From Methylopila turkensis (GTDB lineage Bacteria > Pseudomonadota > Alphaproteobacteria > Rhizobiales > Methylopilaceae), in contig NZ_BSFL01000003.1 in NCBI RefSeq assembly GCF_027922325.1, forward strand, positions 558,001-622,000: a stretch of 64,000 bases of DNA, given 5' to 3'. The notes below the pieces were generated by a model. The model made no database searches and had not been told where the DNA came from. It saw only the letters and a list, made by a program, of their open reading frames with translations. This document shows positions 23,497 to 33,042 of this stretch, piece after piece; within the stretch, counting starts at the first letter, position 1, and each line of letters starts with the position of its first letter. A program made the translations under genes and the position numbers.

Positions 23497-26166
23497 ATGA
23501 ACATGCATCCCGCCGAGCTGCCGACCGCGCCGACCGCGACCACCTGCCCCTATTGCGGGGTCGGCTGCGGCGTGCTCGCGCAGCCTGACCGGCTCGGCGG
23601 GGCGACGATCGCGGGCGACCCGGAGCATCCGTCGAACTTCGGCCGGCTGTGCTCCAAGGGCTCGGCGCTCGGGGAAACGCTGTCGCTCGAGGATCGGCTG
23701 CTGCATCCGGAGATCGACGGCGCGCGGACCACTTGGGAGGCCGCGCTCGATCAGGTCGCCGACGGCTTCCGGCGCACGCTCGAGACCCACGGGCCGGGCG
23801 CGATCGCGATCTACCTTTCGGGCCAGCTCCTCACCGAGGACTATTACGCCGCGAACAAGCTGTTCAAGGGCTTCCTCGGCTCGGCCAACGTCGACACCAA
23901 CTCGCGCCTGTGCATGTCGTCCTCGGTCGCGGGCCACAAGCGCGCCTTCGGGACCGACACGGTTCCCGGCGTCTACCGCGATCTGGAGACCGCCGATCTT
24001 CTGGTGTTCGTCGGCTCCAACGCCGCCTGGTGCCACCCGGTGCTCTACCAGCGCATGCTGGCCGCGCGGGCGTCGCGCGGCGCGAAGCTGGTGGTGATCG
24101 ACCCGCGCGGCACCGCGACCGCGGAAGAAGCCGACCTCCACCTGCCGATCCGCGGCGGGACCGACTCTGCGCTGTTCTCGGGCCTGCTCGCGACGCTCGC
24201 CGACAACGGCCATGTCGACGGCGGTTACGTCGCCGCGCACACGCAGGGGTTCGACGCGGCGATCGCGCAGGCGCGCGCCATCGCGCCCGACATCGCGACG
24301 ACCGCCGAGATCTGCGGTCTCGACGTGGCCGACGTCGACGCGTTCTTCGACCTGTTTGGACGGACGAAGCGCGTGGTGACGCTCTACAGCCAGGGCGTGA
24401 ACCAGGCGGCCCAGGGAACCGACAAGGTCGGCGCCATCATCAACTGCCACCTCGCCACCGGACGCATCGGGCGCGAGGGCATGGGGCCGTTCTCGCTCAC
24501 CGGCCAGCCGAACGCGATGGGCGGGCGCGAGGTCGGCGGGCTCGCGAACCAGCTCGCGGCGCATATGGATTTCGACGTCGAGTCGATCGAGAAGGTGCGC
24601 CGCTTCTGGAACGCGCCGCGCATGGCGCGCGCGCCGGGCCTGAAGGCGGTCGAGATGTTCGACGCGATCGGGCGCGGCGAGATCAAGGCGCTGTGGGTGA
24701 TGGGCACCAATCCCGCCGCGTCGCTGCCGCGCGCCGACGCCGTGCGCGAGGCGCTGCGCGCGCTCGACCTGTTCGTGGTGTCCGAGAACGTCGCCTCGAA
24801 CGACACGCTCGGCGCCGGGGCCCGCATCCGGCTGCCGGCCGCGGCCTGGGGGGAGAAGGACGGCACCGTCACCAACTCCGAGCGCCGCATCTCGCGGCAG
24901 CGCCCGTTCCTGGCCCCGCCCGGCCAGACCCGGCCGGACTGGTGGGCGATCGCGCAGGTGGCGAAGCGGCTCGGGTTCGGCGAGGCGTTCGACTGGCGCA
25001 CGCCCGGCGAAGTGTTCCGCGAACACGCCGCGCTCTCCGCCTTCGAGAACAACGGGACGCGCGATTTCGACATCGGCGCGCTCTCGGAGCTCGACACCCG
25101 CGACTACGACCGCATGAAGCCGATCCAGTGGCCGGCCCGGCAGGGCTCGGTTCGCACCGAGACGCGGTTCTTCGCCAAGGGCGGCTATTTCACGCCGAAC
25201 CGTCGCGCCCGCTTCGTCGCCGTGGCGCCGCTCGCCCGCCCCGCCCGCGAGCCCGCCTTTCCGCTGAGCCTGAACACGGGCCGCATCCGCGACCACTGGC
25301 ACACCATGACGCGCACCGGCAAAAGCCAGCGCCTGTCGAGCCACATCGCCGAGCCGTTCGTCGAGATCCACCCGGACGACGCGGCGAAGGCCAACGTGGT
25401 CGACGGCGCGTTCGCGCGGGTGACGTCGGCGCATGGCGCGGCCGTGCTCAGGGTCCGGGTTGAGCCGGGCCAGCGCCGGGGCGCGCTGTTCGCGCCGATC
25501 CACTGGACCGCCGAGACCTCCTCGAACGGGCGGGTCGGCGCGCTCGTCCACTCCGTGACCGATCCGTTCTCGGGCCAGCCCGACGCCAAGGCGACGCCGG
25601 CCGCGATCGCGCCCGTGGCCTTCGCGCTTCAGGGCTTCGCGCTGGCGCGGGGCCGCATCGGCGCGTCGTCCTGCGCGTGGTGGGCGAAGGCGACCGTGCC
25701 GGGCGGCGCCGGGCTGCTGTTCGCCGACGACGCGCCGCCGGACCTCGCGGAGCTGCTGCCGGACATCGCGGCCGGCGACGAGATCGTCGACTACATCGAC
25801 GCCGGACGCGGCGTGCTGCGGATCGCAGCGTTCCGGGACGGCGCGCTCGAGGCCTGCCTGTTCGTCGGTCCCGGCCGGCATGAGAGCGCCTGGACCTTCC
25901 TGCGCGCGAAGCTCGGGGAGCGGCTGACCGACGGCCAGCTGCGCAGCCTGCTGCTCGCGGGCCGCGCGACCGACGGCGCGGCCTCCGGTCCGCTTGTCTG
26001 CGCCTGCCACGGCGTGCCGAAGGGCGTCATCGCGGGCGCGATCGAGGGCGGCGCCTGCGACGCCGCGGCGGTCGGGGCGGCGACCAAGGCCGGCACCAAT
26101 TGCGGGTCGTGCCTGCCGGAGATCCGCCGGATGATCGCGAGCGCCCGCGCGCTGGCGCCGGCCTGA
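23497..26166 (+). CDS. nasA: Assimilatory nitrate reductase catalytic subunit
   Basis: An 889-residue cytoplasmic molybdopterin enzyme that reduces nitrate to nitrite. The N-terminal 4Fe-4S site is CPYCGVGCGVL with the fourth cysteine in RLCSKG. Bis-MGD family blocks follow: NSRLCMSSSVAGHKRAFG, TNPAASLPRADAV, GRIRDHWHTMTRTGKS. The C-terminus has a BFD-like 2Fe-2S domain, CACHG...NCGSCLPEIRRM (about residues 835-880), as in Klebsiella-type NasA. Electrons probably come from the FAD protein at 18.3 kb. It is the last gene of the nas operon and abuts murJ tail to tail. ATG 23497 is followed by another ATG two codons later. Confidence 0.95.
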   Translation: MNMHPAELPTAPTATTCPYCGVGCGVLAQPDRLGGATIAGDPEHPSNFGRLCSKGSALGETLSLEDRLLHPEIDGARTTWEAALDQVADGFRRTLETHGPGAIAIYLSGQLLTEDYYAANKLFKGFLGSANVDTNSRLCMSSSVAGHKRAFGTDTVPGVYRDLETADLLVFVGSNAAWCHPVLYQRMLAARASRGAKLVVIDPRGTATAEEADLHLPIRGGTDSALFSGLLATLADNGHVDGGYVAAHTQGFDAAIAQARAIAPDIATTAEICGLDVADVDAFFDLFGRTKRVVTLYSQGVNQAAQGTDKVGAIINCHLATGRIGREGMGPFSLTGQPNAMGGREVGGLANQLAAHMDFDVESIEKVRRFWNAPRMARAPGLKAVEMFDAIGRGEIKALWVMGTNPAASLPRADAVREALRALDLFVVSENVASNDTLGAGARIRLPAAAWGEKDGTVTNSERRISRQRPFLAPPGQTRPDWWAIAQVAKRLGFGEAFDWRTPGEVFREHAALSAFENNGTRDFDIGALSELDTRDYDRMKPIQWPARQGSVRTETRFFAKGGYFTPNRRARFVAVAPLARPAREPAFPLSLNTGRIRDHWHTMTRTGKSQRLSSHIAEPFVEIHPDDAAKANVVDGAFARVTSAHGAAVLRVRVEPGQRRGALFAPIHWTAETSSNGRVGALVHSVTDPFSGQPDAKATPAAIAPVAFALQGFALARGRIGASSCAWWAKATVPGGAGLLFADDAPPDLAELLPDIAAGDEIVDYIDAGRGVLRIAAFRDGALEACLFVGPGRHESAWTFLRAKLGERLTDGQLRSLLLAGRATDGAASGPLVCACHGVPKGVIAGAIEGGACDAAAVGAATKAGTNCGSCLPEIRRMIASARALAPA

Positions 26167-26169
26167 TCG

Positions 26170-27690
26170 TCACGCCCGGCGTCGGCGCGCCAAAAGAAAC
26201 CCCGGAACGGCGATCGCGCCGAAGGCCGCGAACACCGCGGCGCCGATCAGCGTCGCTGGCGCGAGGTCGGGGAAGGCCGGGATCAGCCCCTTGACGGTCC
26301 CGGCCGGGGCGAGCGCCGCGAAGGCCGCGGCGATGGCGGCCGCGGTCGCGAGCGTCAGCGCGACCACGTTCAGCGTGAAGCGGCGGTCGGCGGCGAAGCC
26401 GCCGCGCCCGCGCAGCAGGATGACGAGCAGGATCACGTTCACCCAGGCGCCGACGGAGGTCGCGAACGCCAGGCCCGCGTGGGCGTAAGTGCCGATCAGC
26501 GCGAATTTCAGCACCAGGTTGGCGATCGTCGCGACCGCGAGCGCCTTCACCGGCGTCGCGGTGTCGCCGGAGGCGTGGAAGGCCGGCGTGACGCAGCGCA
26601 GCGCCACGATCGCCGGCAGGCCGATCGCATAGGCTTGAAGCGCGGCGGCGGCGCCCGCGACCGCCTTGGCGTCGAACGCGCCGCGGCCGAACAGGGCGGC
26701 CACCACCGGCTCGGCGGCCACGACGAACAGCGCCACGAACGGCAGCGTCATGAGCCACGCGCCCTCGAGCGCGCGGTTGAGACGGTCGCGGGCTCCGGCG
26801 AGGTCCTGCCGCGCCAGCCGTCGGGCGAGCTCCGGCAGCAGCACCGTGCCGACCGCGATGCCGACGACCGCGAGCGGAAGCTGGTACAGCCGGTCGGCGT
26901 AATAGAGGTAGGAGACCGATCCGGTCGGCAGGAACGACGCCAGGATCGTGTCGGCGAACATCGCGAGCTGGACGCCCGCCGAGCCGAGCACCGCCGGCCC
27001 GAACCCCTTCAGGAAGTTCCGCACATTGGCGGTGAAGCGCGGCAGCCGAAGCCGGAGCGACAGCCCGGCCCGCCCCATGTCGGCCACGACCAGCGCGAGC
27101 TGCGCCACGCCCGAGACCAGCACGCCGACCGCGAGCGCATGGGCGATGGTCGGGAACAGCCCGGAGGCCATCAGCGCCGCGATCATGCAGAGGTTCAGCA
27201 GGATCGGCGTCGCCGCCGCGGCCGCGAACCGGTCGTGCGCGTTCAGCACGCCCGCGATCAGCGTCATCACCGAGATAAGCAGCAGATAGGGAAAGGTGAT
27301 CTGCGTCAGGCCGGCGGTGAGAGCGAGTTGCCCGGGGTCGGCGGCGAAGCCGGGGGCCAGCGCCGCCACCACCAGCGGCGTGAAGGTGAGCGCGAGCGCC
27401 AGCAGGCCGAGATGGACCGCGATCGTGATCGCCAGAACGTCCTCGGCGAAGGCCCGCGCCGCGCCCTCCCCGTCCTGGGTCAGCGCGCGGGCGTAGCGCG
27501 GCACGAAGGCGGCGTTGAACGCGCCCTCGGCGAAGATCGCGCGGAAATGGTTCGGCAGCCGAAACGCAATCATGAAGGCGTCGGCGAGCGGCCCCGCGCC
27601 CAGCACCGCGGCCATCATCACGTCGCGCACGAAGCCGAACAGGCGGGAGACGAGCGTCAGTCCGCCGACGGAGGCCGCCTTACGCCACAT
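26170..27690 (-). CDS. murJ: Lipid II flippase MurJ
   Basis: A 506-residue polytopic protein of the MOP superfamily with about 14 spans. It starts in the standard way, AASVGGLTLVSRLFGFVRDVMMA, followed by LPNHFRAIFAEGAFNAAFVP, both diagnostic of MurJ (MviN). It flips lipid-linked peptidoglycan precursor across the inner membrane. It ends 3 bases from the convergent nasA stop, with no terminator between the two that I can see. A glnD or trpS neighbour, common for murJ in Rhizobiales, is not in this window. Confidence 0.95.
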   Translation of the reverse strand: MWRKAASVGGLTLVSRLFGFVRDVMMAAVLGAGPLADAFMIAFRLPNHFRAIFAEGAFNAAFVPRYARALTQDGEGAARAFAEDVLAITIAVHLGLLALALTFTPLVVAALAPGFAADPGQLALTAGLTQITFPYLLLISVMTLIAGVLNAHDRFAAAAATPILLNLCMIAALMASGLFPTIAHALAVGVLVSGVAQLALVVADMGRAGLSLRLRLPRFTANVRNFLKGFGPAVLGSAGVQLAMFADTILASFLPTGSVSYLYYADRLYQLPLAVVGIAVGTVLLPELARRLARQDLAGARDRLNRALEGAWLMTLPFVALFVVAAEPVVAALFGRGAFDAKAVAGAAAALQAYAIGLPAIVALRCVTPAFHASGDTATPVKALAVATIANLVLKFALIGTYAHAGLAFATSVGAWVNVILLVILLRGRGGFAADRRFTLNVVALTLATAAAIAAAFAALAPAGTVKGLIPAFPDLAPATLIGAAVFAAFGAIAVPGFLLARRRRA

Positions 27691-27838
27691 CGATCAGATG
27701 TCCCTCGACCATGCACCGTCGGGCACCGTCGCGCGGCGAGGGCGTAATGCGTACGAGAACAGGCGAGCGACGGTTATGAGGGATGGTACCAACTCGCTTG
27801 CGCTTCGCCCAAAGCCGACACTCGCAATGGAACACGTC

Positions 27839-27849
27839 GGGGGGGGGGG
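27839..27849 (+). repeat. Homopolymer of 11 G bases in a ribosome-binding region
   Basis: Eleven consecutive G bases end 6 bases before ATG 27856. The position is that of the Shine-Dalgarno sequence of the secreted cysteine-rich protein. Such tracts change length readily by slippage and could alter translation or spacing; assembly error is also possible. Confidence 0.85.
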
Positions 27850-27855
27850 ATATCC

Positions 27856-28638
27856 ATGTGGCGAGCATGGTGCAAACTGTTGGCCGGTTTCGCAACGGCG
27901 ATGATCGGGTTCGCTGGCGTCGCAGCGCACGCACAAGTGATTGAGCCCACAATCTATTCGGACGGCGCGTCATGTCCTGCGAATTGCGATAGCCACGTCG
28001 TTCTGCACAGCAGCCGGAATGGCACCGCCTATGCGTCGGCGCCCAGCAGTTCGAGGGCCAATCCCTCGCGCTGCGTAACCGGACAGCCGTGCCGGGTTTG
28101 CTTTTCCGAAAGCGACGCCTCCTGCATCGTCGCGACCTATCGCGGATCCGGCCCGCCACCGAACAAGTTCGATTTCACGCCCGCCTTTTACGAAGAGAAT
28201 TGCGCCAAGCCTTCCTTGCCCGAAGCCCTGCGCAGGAAATGCGACAGCTTTCAACGCACGCTCGACCGTCGCCTCAGGGGCAACGTGTATTGCGTCGCAA
28301 GCCCCCAGCACGGTGCATGTCGGCCGATCATCGCCCGCGCGGAAGCAGCAAAGGCGCAAGACCGTCCGTTATGGGACGCTTGCCGCCGTGACGGCGAAGC
28401 CGCGTTCAACCGCGCGCATCGGAATGAGCCTAACAAACAGCGGTCCGAAGCCTGCGCTTACGAGAGGCGGGGTACCGGAGGGCCCAACAGCGCCGGCGTC
28501 ACATGGCGTCGACTGAAGCCGGCAGTTTGCCAGTCGGGTTCCTATGTCGGACGGGACGGCTTGGACTGCTGCGATTCAAACCTGATGTCGCTGGGCGGCC
28601 TCGACCTAGAGTGCACACCCTTTTTGGCGCCCCGGTAA
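27856..28638 (+). CDS. Secreted cysteine-rich protein of unknown function
   Basis: A 260-residue protein that I do not recognise. Residues 1-26 form a signal peptide (basic start, hydrophobic core, AHA-Q cleavage site). The mature part holds 16 cysteines, including CPANC, CRVC, and a CC pair near the end, so several disulfides are likely in the periplasm or outside the cell. It is rich in Arg, Asn and Ser, and its codon third positions look less GC-biased than neighbouring genes, consistent with transfer. It stands alone, with divergent murJ on one side and the convergent sulfate operon on the other. Translation probably depends on the G-tract just upstream. Confidence 0.7.
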   Translation: MWRAWCKLLAGFATAMIGFAGVAAHAQVIEPTIYSDGASCPANCDSHVVLHSSRNGTAYASAPSSSRANPSRCVTGQPCRVCFSESDASCIVATYRGSGPPPNKFDFTPAFYEENCAKPSLPEALRRKCDSFQRTLDRRLRGNVYCVASPQHGACRPIIARAEAAKAQDRPLWDACRRDGEAAFNRAHRNEPNKQRSEACAYERRGTGGPNSAGVTWRRLKPAVCQSGSYVGRDGLDCCDSNLMSLGGLDLECTPFLAPR

Positions 28639-28728
28639 CCAACCGGGCGCCACGAGGTTCTTCAAAGTCCGGCCGGGGTGAGGGTTAGATCGGGCCTCCG
28701 TTTTAAGGCCAGATGAGATGGCTTCATC

Positions 28729-28764
28729 GCATCTCCAGCGCGGAGCCTACCGCGCCGGAGATGC
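28729..28764 (-). terminator. Hairpin after cysA, possible bidirectional terminator
   Basis: Arms GCATCTCC-A-GCGCGG and CCGCGC-C-GGAGATGC pair almost perfectly around a 6-base loop, 5 bases beyond the cysA stop, in the convergent gap with the secreted protein gene. No T-tract follows on either strand, so efficiency as an intrinsic terminator is uncertain. Confidence 0.5.
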
Positions 28765-28768
28765 TGAC

Positions 28769-29836
28769 TCAGACCGTGGCCGGCGCGCTGTCCGCCGGGA
28801 ACAGCGCGTAGCGCTGGAACACGAGCCCGACCTTGTCGCCCACCGAGATGGGTGCGTCGCTGGGAAGCAGCGCCTCGATGCGGCTGCGCTGCGCGCCGAC
28901 CTCGATGTCGGCCCGGCGATAGGCGCCGGTGCGGCGCAGCGCGGCGACGGTGCCCGCGACCGTGGACGAGCCGTTGAGCTCCTTCACCGTCACGTCTTCC
29001 GGGCGCACGAAGAAGCGCGCCGGGCCGTCCTCGGCCGCGACGCGCGACACGGGAAGCGGCGCGCCGTCGAGCGCCGCCGCGCCGGACTGCACCGTGACCG
29101 GGATGGCGCTCGACTCGCCGATGAAGGCGTAGACGAACGGGGTCGCCGGATTGTCGTAGATCTCGTCCGGCGTGCCGATCTGCTGAAGGTCGCCCTTGTG
29201 CAGCACGGCGACCCGGTCCGCGAGCTCCAGCGCCTCCTCCTGGTCGTGGGTGACGAACACGGTGGTGTGGCCGGTCTCCTTGTGGATCTGCCGCAGCCAG
29301 CGGCGCAGGTCCTTGCGCACCTGCGCGTCGAGCGCGCCGAACGGCTCGTCGAGCAGCAGCACCTGCGGCTCGATCGCGAGCGCGCGGGCGAGCGCCACAC
29401 GCTGGCGCTGGCCGCCGGAGAGCTGCGACGGGTAGCGCTTCTCGAGACCGGTGAGCTGAACCAGTTCGAGAAGCTCCAGAACCTTCGCCTTGATCGCGCT
29501 TTCCGTGGGCCGCCGCGCCTTGTCGCGCACCCGCAGGCCGAAGGCGATGTTGTCGAACACCTTCATGTGGCGGAACAGGGCGTAGTGCTGGAACACGAAG
29601 CCGACGTTGCGCTCCTGCACCGAGCGCGACGAGGCGTCGACGTCTCCGAACAGGATCTTGCCGCCATCGAGCGTCTCGAGCCCGGCGATCGCGCGGAGCA
29701 GCGTGGTCTTGCCCGAGCCGGAGGGCCCGAGCAGCGCGACGAGTTCGCCCTGCCGGATGTCGAGGCTCACGCCGTTCAGGGCGGGAAAGGCGCCGTACTC
29801 CTTGCGGACGTCGCGGATCTTGAGATCAACGGACAT
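28769..29836 (-). CDS. cysA: Sulfate/thiosulfate ABC transporter ATP-binding protein
   Basis: A 355-residue ATPase. Walker A GPSGSGKTT (~35-43), signature LSGGQRQRVALARAL (~134), Walker B VLLLDEPFGALD, switch FVTHDQEEALELADRV, then the C-terminal TOBE-like regulatory domain (FFVRPEDVTV). IYDNPATPFVYAFIGESSAIP matches the CysA subgroup. It powers sulfate import through CysT/CysW. It is the last gene of the four-gene operon sbp-cysT-cysW-cysA, 9 bases after cysW. Confidence 0.93.
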   Translation of the reverse strand: MSVDLKIRDVRKEYGAFPALNGVSLDIRQGELVALLGPSGSGKTTLLRAIAGLETLDGGKILFGDVDASSRSVQERNVGFVFQHYALFRHMKVFDNIAFGLRVRDKARRPTESAIKAKVLELLELVQLTGLEKRYPSQLSGGQRQRVALARALAIEPQVLLLDEPFGALDAQVRKDLRRWLRQIHKETGHTTVFVTHDQEEALELADRVAVLHKGDLQQIGTPDEIYDNPATPFVYAFIGESSAIPVTVQSGAAALDGAPLPVSRVAAEDGPARFFVRPEDVTVKELNGSSTVAGTVAALRRTGAYRRADIEVGAQRSRIEALLPSDAPISVGDKVGLVFQRYALFPADSAPATV

Positions 29837-29845
29837 GATGCGCCC

Positions 29846-30724
29846 TCACTTCCTGTGCTTCGAAGATATTTCACCGCCGTAGCGCCATTCCAGCAGCGAC
29901 TTGATCACAAGCGTGACGAGCCCGAGGCCCGCCAGCAGCGACGCCGCCGCGAAGGCCGCGACGAAATTATAGTCATTATACAGAATCTCTACCTGCAGAG
30001 GGAGAGTGTTGGTCAGGCCCCGCAGGTGGCCGGACACGACCGAGACCGCGCCGAATTCGCCCATGGCGCGGGCGTTGCTGAGCAGCACGCCGTAAAGCAG
30101 CGCCCACCGGACGTTAGGCAGGGTCACTGACCAGAAGGTGCGCCAGCCGTTGGCGCCGAGCGACAGCGCCGCCTCCTCCTCGCTCGTCCCCTGCTCCTGC
30201 ATCAGAGGGATGAGTTCGCGCGCCACGAAGGGGAAGGTCACGAACACGGTGGCGAGCACAAGTCCCGGAACCGCGAAGATGATCTGGATGCCGTGCTTGT
30301 CGAGCCACGGACCGAAGTACCCGCTCGCGCCGAACAAGATGACGTAGCACATGCCGGAAACGACCGGCGAGACCGAGAACGGCAGGTCGATCAAGGTCAG
30401 CATGAAGCTCTTGCCGCGGAACTCGAACTTGGCGATCGCCCACGAGGCGGCGAGGCCGAACACGATGTTGAGCGGCACGGCGATGGCGGCGACCAGCAGC
30501 GTGAGCCGGATCGCGGCCTGGGTGTCGGGGTCCTCGAACGCCTCGAAATAGACGGCGACGCCGTTCCGGAACGCCTCGGCGAACACCGCGAACAGCGGGA
30601 TCACCAGGAACAGCGCGAGGAACCCGAGGCCGAGCACGATCAGCAGCAGCTTGGCGCCGGCGCTTTCGGTGGTCGGACTGGCGAGAGAGCGGCCCACGGG
30701 CGCGGTCGCGGCTTCAGCTGACAT
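29846..30724 (-). CDS. cysW: Sulfate ABC transporter permease CysW
   Basis: A 292-residue permease with about six spans, opening with [26 protein letters not shown]. The EAA loop region is [31 protein letters not shown], and [22 protein letters not shown] is characteristic of CysW. The gene overlaps cysT by 11 bases, which indicates translational coupling. With CysT it forms the membrane channel for sulfate. Confidence 0.93.
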   Translation of the reverse strand: MSAEAATAPVGRSLASPTTESAGAKLLLIVLGLGFLALFLVIPLFAVFAEAFRNGVAVYFEAFEDPDTQAAIRLTLLVAAIAVPLNIVFGLAASWAIAKFEFRGKSFMLTLIDLPFSVSPVVSGMCYVILFGASGYFGPWLDKHGIQIIFAVPGLVLATVFVTFPFVARELIPLMQEQGTSEEEAALSLGANGWRTFWSVTLPNVRWALLYGVLLSNARAMGEFGAVSVVSGHLRGLTNTLPLQVEILYNDYNFVAAFAAASLLAGLGLVTLVIKSLLEWRYGGEISSKHRK

Positions 30725-31547
30725 GACCGAGCCTCCGTCGCGTCCAGGCTTCCAGCAGGTTGATCAACAGCAGCAGCGCGAACGAGATCAACAGCATGAT
30801 GGTGGCGACCGCGGTCGCCGCGCCGTAGTCGAACTCTTCGAGCTTCATGATGATGATGAGCGGCGCGATCTCCGAGACGTAAGGCACGTTGCCGGCGATG
30901 AAGATGACCGAGCCGTACTCGCCGACCGCGCGGGCGAAGGCGAGCGCGAAGCCGACGAGCAAGGCCGGGAACAGGGTCGGCAGAATGACCCGCGCCAGCG
31001 TGACCGGCCGGCGCGCGCCGAGCGTCGCCGAGGCCTCTTCGAGCTCCCGGTCCAGGTCGATCAGCACGGGCTGAAGCGTGCGGACCACGAACGGCAGGCC
31101 GATGAACACCAGCGCCACGAAGATGCCGAGCGGGGTGTAGGCGACCTTGAACGGCAGCAGCGCGCCGATCCAGCCGTTGGGCGCGTAGATCGCGGCGAGC
31201 GCGATGCCGGCGACGGCGGTCGGAAGCGCGAACGGCAGATCGACGGCCGCGTCGACCAGCCGCCGGCCGGGGAAGTCGTAGCGGGTCAGAATCCAGGCGA
31301 GGATCAGGCCGAAGACCGCGTTCAGCGCCGCGGCGAGCAGCGACAGGCCGAAACTGACCTTGAGCGCCGCCAGGGTGCGCGGGTCGGACGCGATCTGGAT
31401 CAACCGCTCGACGCCGAGCGAGCCGGCCCACAGGATGACGCCGCCGAGCGGCAGCAGGATGATCAGCGTCAGCCAGAGCCAGGCGAACCCGAAGGTCAGT
31501 CCAAATCCGGGCAGCGCGCTGGGCGTGCGAAAGGTCGCGCGGCTCAT
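30714..31547 (-). CDS. cysT: Sulfate ABC transporter permease CysT
   Basis: A 277-residue six-span permease. Family features include [15 protein letters not shown] at the N-terminus, [12 protein letters not shown], and the EAA loop [28 protein letters not shown], then [21 protein letters not shown]. It is the partner of CysW. Its 3' end overlaps cysW, while a strong stem-loop separates it from sbp upstream. Confidence 0.93.
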   Translation of the reverse strand: MSRATFRTPSALPGFGLTFGFAWLWLTLIILLPLGGVILWAGSLGVERLIQIASDPRTLAALKVSFGLSLLAAALNAVFGLILAWILTRYDFPGRRLVDAAVDLPFALPTAVAGIALAAIYAPNGWIGALLPFKVAYTPLGIFVALVFIGLPFVVRTLQPVLIDLDRELEEASATLGARRPVTLARVILPTLFPALLVGFALAFARAVGEYGSVIFIAGNVPYVSEIAPLIIIMKLEEFDYGAATAVATIMLLISFALLLLINLLEAWTRRRLGHVS

Positions 31548-31593
31548 GTAAGCGTCGTTCTCTCGTAAGGGCGCATGGCTGGTGTCGCGCGAC

Positions 31594-31624
31594 GTCGCGG
31601 GCGGGAGCGGGTCCCGTCCGCGAC
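31594..31624 (-). promoter_or_regulatory. Strong stem-loop between sbp and cysT
   Basis: GTCGCGG-g-CGGGA pairs with TCCCG-t-CCGCGAC around a 5-base loop, about 30 bases after the sbp stop. There is no U-tract. It occupies the same place relative to its operon as the nrtA-nrtB hairpin, suggesting stabilisation of binding-protein mRNA. Confidence 0.6.
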
Positions 31625-31655
31625 GCTACGGCTGAACTGGAGCGAAAGTCCGGCG

Positions 31656-32681
31656 TCAGTTGCCCGGCTTGAAGATCTGGTCGAACACGCCGCCGTCGCC
31701 GAAGTGCTCGCCCTGGGCCTTGGCCCAGCCGCCGAACGTGTCGTCGATGGTGACGAGATTGATCGACTTGAAGCGCTCCACGTCCGCCTTGTTGGAGACG
31801 GTCTCGGGCTTCACCGGCCGATAGAAGTGCTTGGCGGCGAGCGACTGGCCCTCCGGCGAGTACAGCAGGTTCAGATAGGCCTCGGCGGCCTTGCGCGAAC
31901 CGTTCTTGTCGACGTTCGCATCCACGATCGCGACCGGCGGCTCGGCGAGAATGGAGATCGACGGGAACACGATCTCGAACTTGTCGTCGCCGAACTCCTG
32001 GAACGAGAGGTAGGCCTCGTTCTCCCAGGCGAGCAGCACGTCGCCGAGGCCGCGCTGGGCGAAGGTGGTGGTGGAGCCGCGGGCGCCGGAGTCCAGCACG
32101 GGCACGTGCTTGAAAAGCTCCGCCACGAAGGCCTTGGCCTTCTCCGGATCGTTGTCGTTCTGCTTCAGGCCGTAAGCCCAGGCCGCCAGATAGTTCCAGC
32201 GCGCGCCGCCCGAGGTCTTCGGGTTCGGGGTGATGACCTCGACGCCCGGCTTCACCAGGTCGTTCCAGTCCTTGATGCCCTTCGGGTTGCCCTTGCGGAC
32301 CAGGAACACGATCGTCGATGTGTAGGGCGAGGAATTGTTCGGCAGGCGCTTCTGCCAGTCCGCCGGCAGCTTCTTCGTCGCCTTGGCGATCGCGTCGATG
32401 TCGGAGGCGAGCGCCAGCGTCACGACGTCGGCGTTGAGGCCGTCGATCACGGAGCGGGCCTGCTTGCCGGAGCCGCCGTGCGACACCTGGACCCGGATGT
32501 CCTGCCCGGTCTCGGCCTTCCAGTGCTTCGCGAACAGCGCGTTGAAGTCTTTGTAGAGCTCGCGGGTCGGGTCGTAGGACACGTTGGTCAGCGTCGACTG
32601 CGCGGCGGCGGGAGCGGCCACGGCCACGGGCGCGACGACGGTCAGCGCAGCCAGAAGGCGGGCGGCGAGAAAGCGTTTCAT
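31656..32681 (-). CDS. sbp: Periplasmic sulfate-binding protein
   Basis: A 341-residue protein. Signal peptide [18 protein letters not shown]...AAAQ (residues 1-~26) is followed by the sulfate-binding family pattern: [46 protein letters not shown] (sulfate-contact loop SGKQ), [37 protein letters not shown], and the terminal [16 protein letters not shown]. It delivers sulfate to CysTW. ATG 32681 was chosen as the start of the signal peptide; an upstream start at 32750 would add a non-signal extension. It is the first gene of the operon. Confidence 0.93.
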   Translation of the reverse strand: MKRFLAARLLAALTVVAPVAVAAPAAAQSTLTNVSYDPTRELYKDFNALFAKHWKAETGQDIRVQVSHGGSGKQARSVIDGLNADVVTLALASDIDAIAKATKKLPADWQKRLPNNSSPYTSTIVFLVRKGNPKGIKDWNDLVKPGVEVITPNPKTSGGARWNYLAAWAYGLKQNDNDPEKAKAFVAELFKHVPVLDSGARGSTTTFAQRGLGDVLLAWENEAYLSFQEFGDDKFEIVFPSISILAEPPVAIVDANVDKNGSRKAAEAYLNLLYSPEGQSLAAKHFYRPVKPETVSNKADVERFKSINLVTIDDTFGGWAKAQGEHFGDGGVFDQIFKPGN

Positions 32682-32750
32682 CGGGTTCGATCTCCAGGGA
32701 ACGGCCGCAGGATTCCGGGCGCCGCCTCCCAAGTCAACAATAAAATACAT

Positions 32751-32795
32751 TTTCTATGGAATTATAGATATATTGCCAGTTTGTTTCTGTGGAAT
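32751..32795 (-). promoter_or_regulatory. Sulfate operon promoter region with twin 12-bp direct repeats
   Basis: On the minus strand ATTCCACAGAAA (32784-32795) and ATTCCATAGAAA (32751-32762) are 11/12 identical and start 33 bp apart, about three helical turns. A perfect TATAAT (32761-32766) overlaps the second copy; I see no good -35 hexamer, so an activator is likely. The region is strikingly AT-rich for this genome. A CysB/Cbl-type LysR regulator is the natural candidate but is inferred. Confidence 0.5.
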
Positions 32796-32885
32796 GCTTC
32801 TTGAGCAAGGACCTGCGCAAAGCGCCGGAAACCCATAACGGCAAGATTGCGTCGCCCCGCCTGCCCCTTTATAAGGCTCGCACGT

Positions 32886-32963
32886 CGGAGCGTGGCGCAG
32901 CCCGGTTAGCGCACTAGTCTGGGGGACTAGGGGTCGTGGGTTCAAATCCCGCCGCTCCGACCA
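32886..32963 (+). tRNA. tRNA-Pro (anticodon GGG)
   Basis: The acceptor stem CGGAGCG (32886-32892) pairs with CGCTCCG (32953-32959), followed by A and an encoded CCA (32961-32963). The anticodon arm is CTAGT-CTGGGGG-ACTAG, giving anticodon GGG for codon CCC. The T-arm GTGGG-TTCAAAT-CCCGC is standard. It decodes a common proline codon in this GC-rich genome. It is divergent from the sulfate operon; no integrase or duplicated 3' end is seen nearby. Confidence 0.96.
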
Positions 32964-33042
32964 TTCGCCTTCCCCGCTTCCCCCACCCAAAACACGTCAT
33001 GTCGCCCGGCGGAACGCCGGCCGACAGCAGGACATTGCAGAC

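Noticed and set aside
32886..32963. tRNA-Pro as an attachment site of an integrated element
   Set aside because: No integrase gene and no second copy of the tRNA 3' end were seen in the flanking genes, which are ordinary chromosomal ones.
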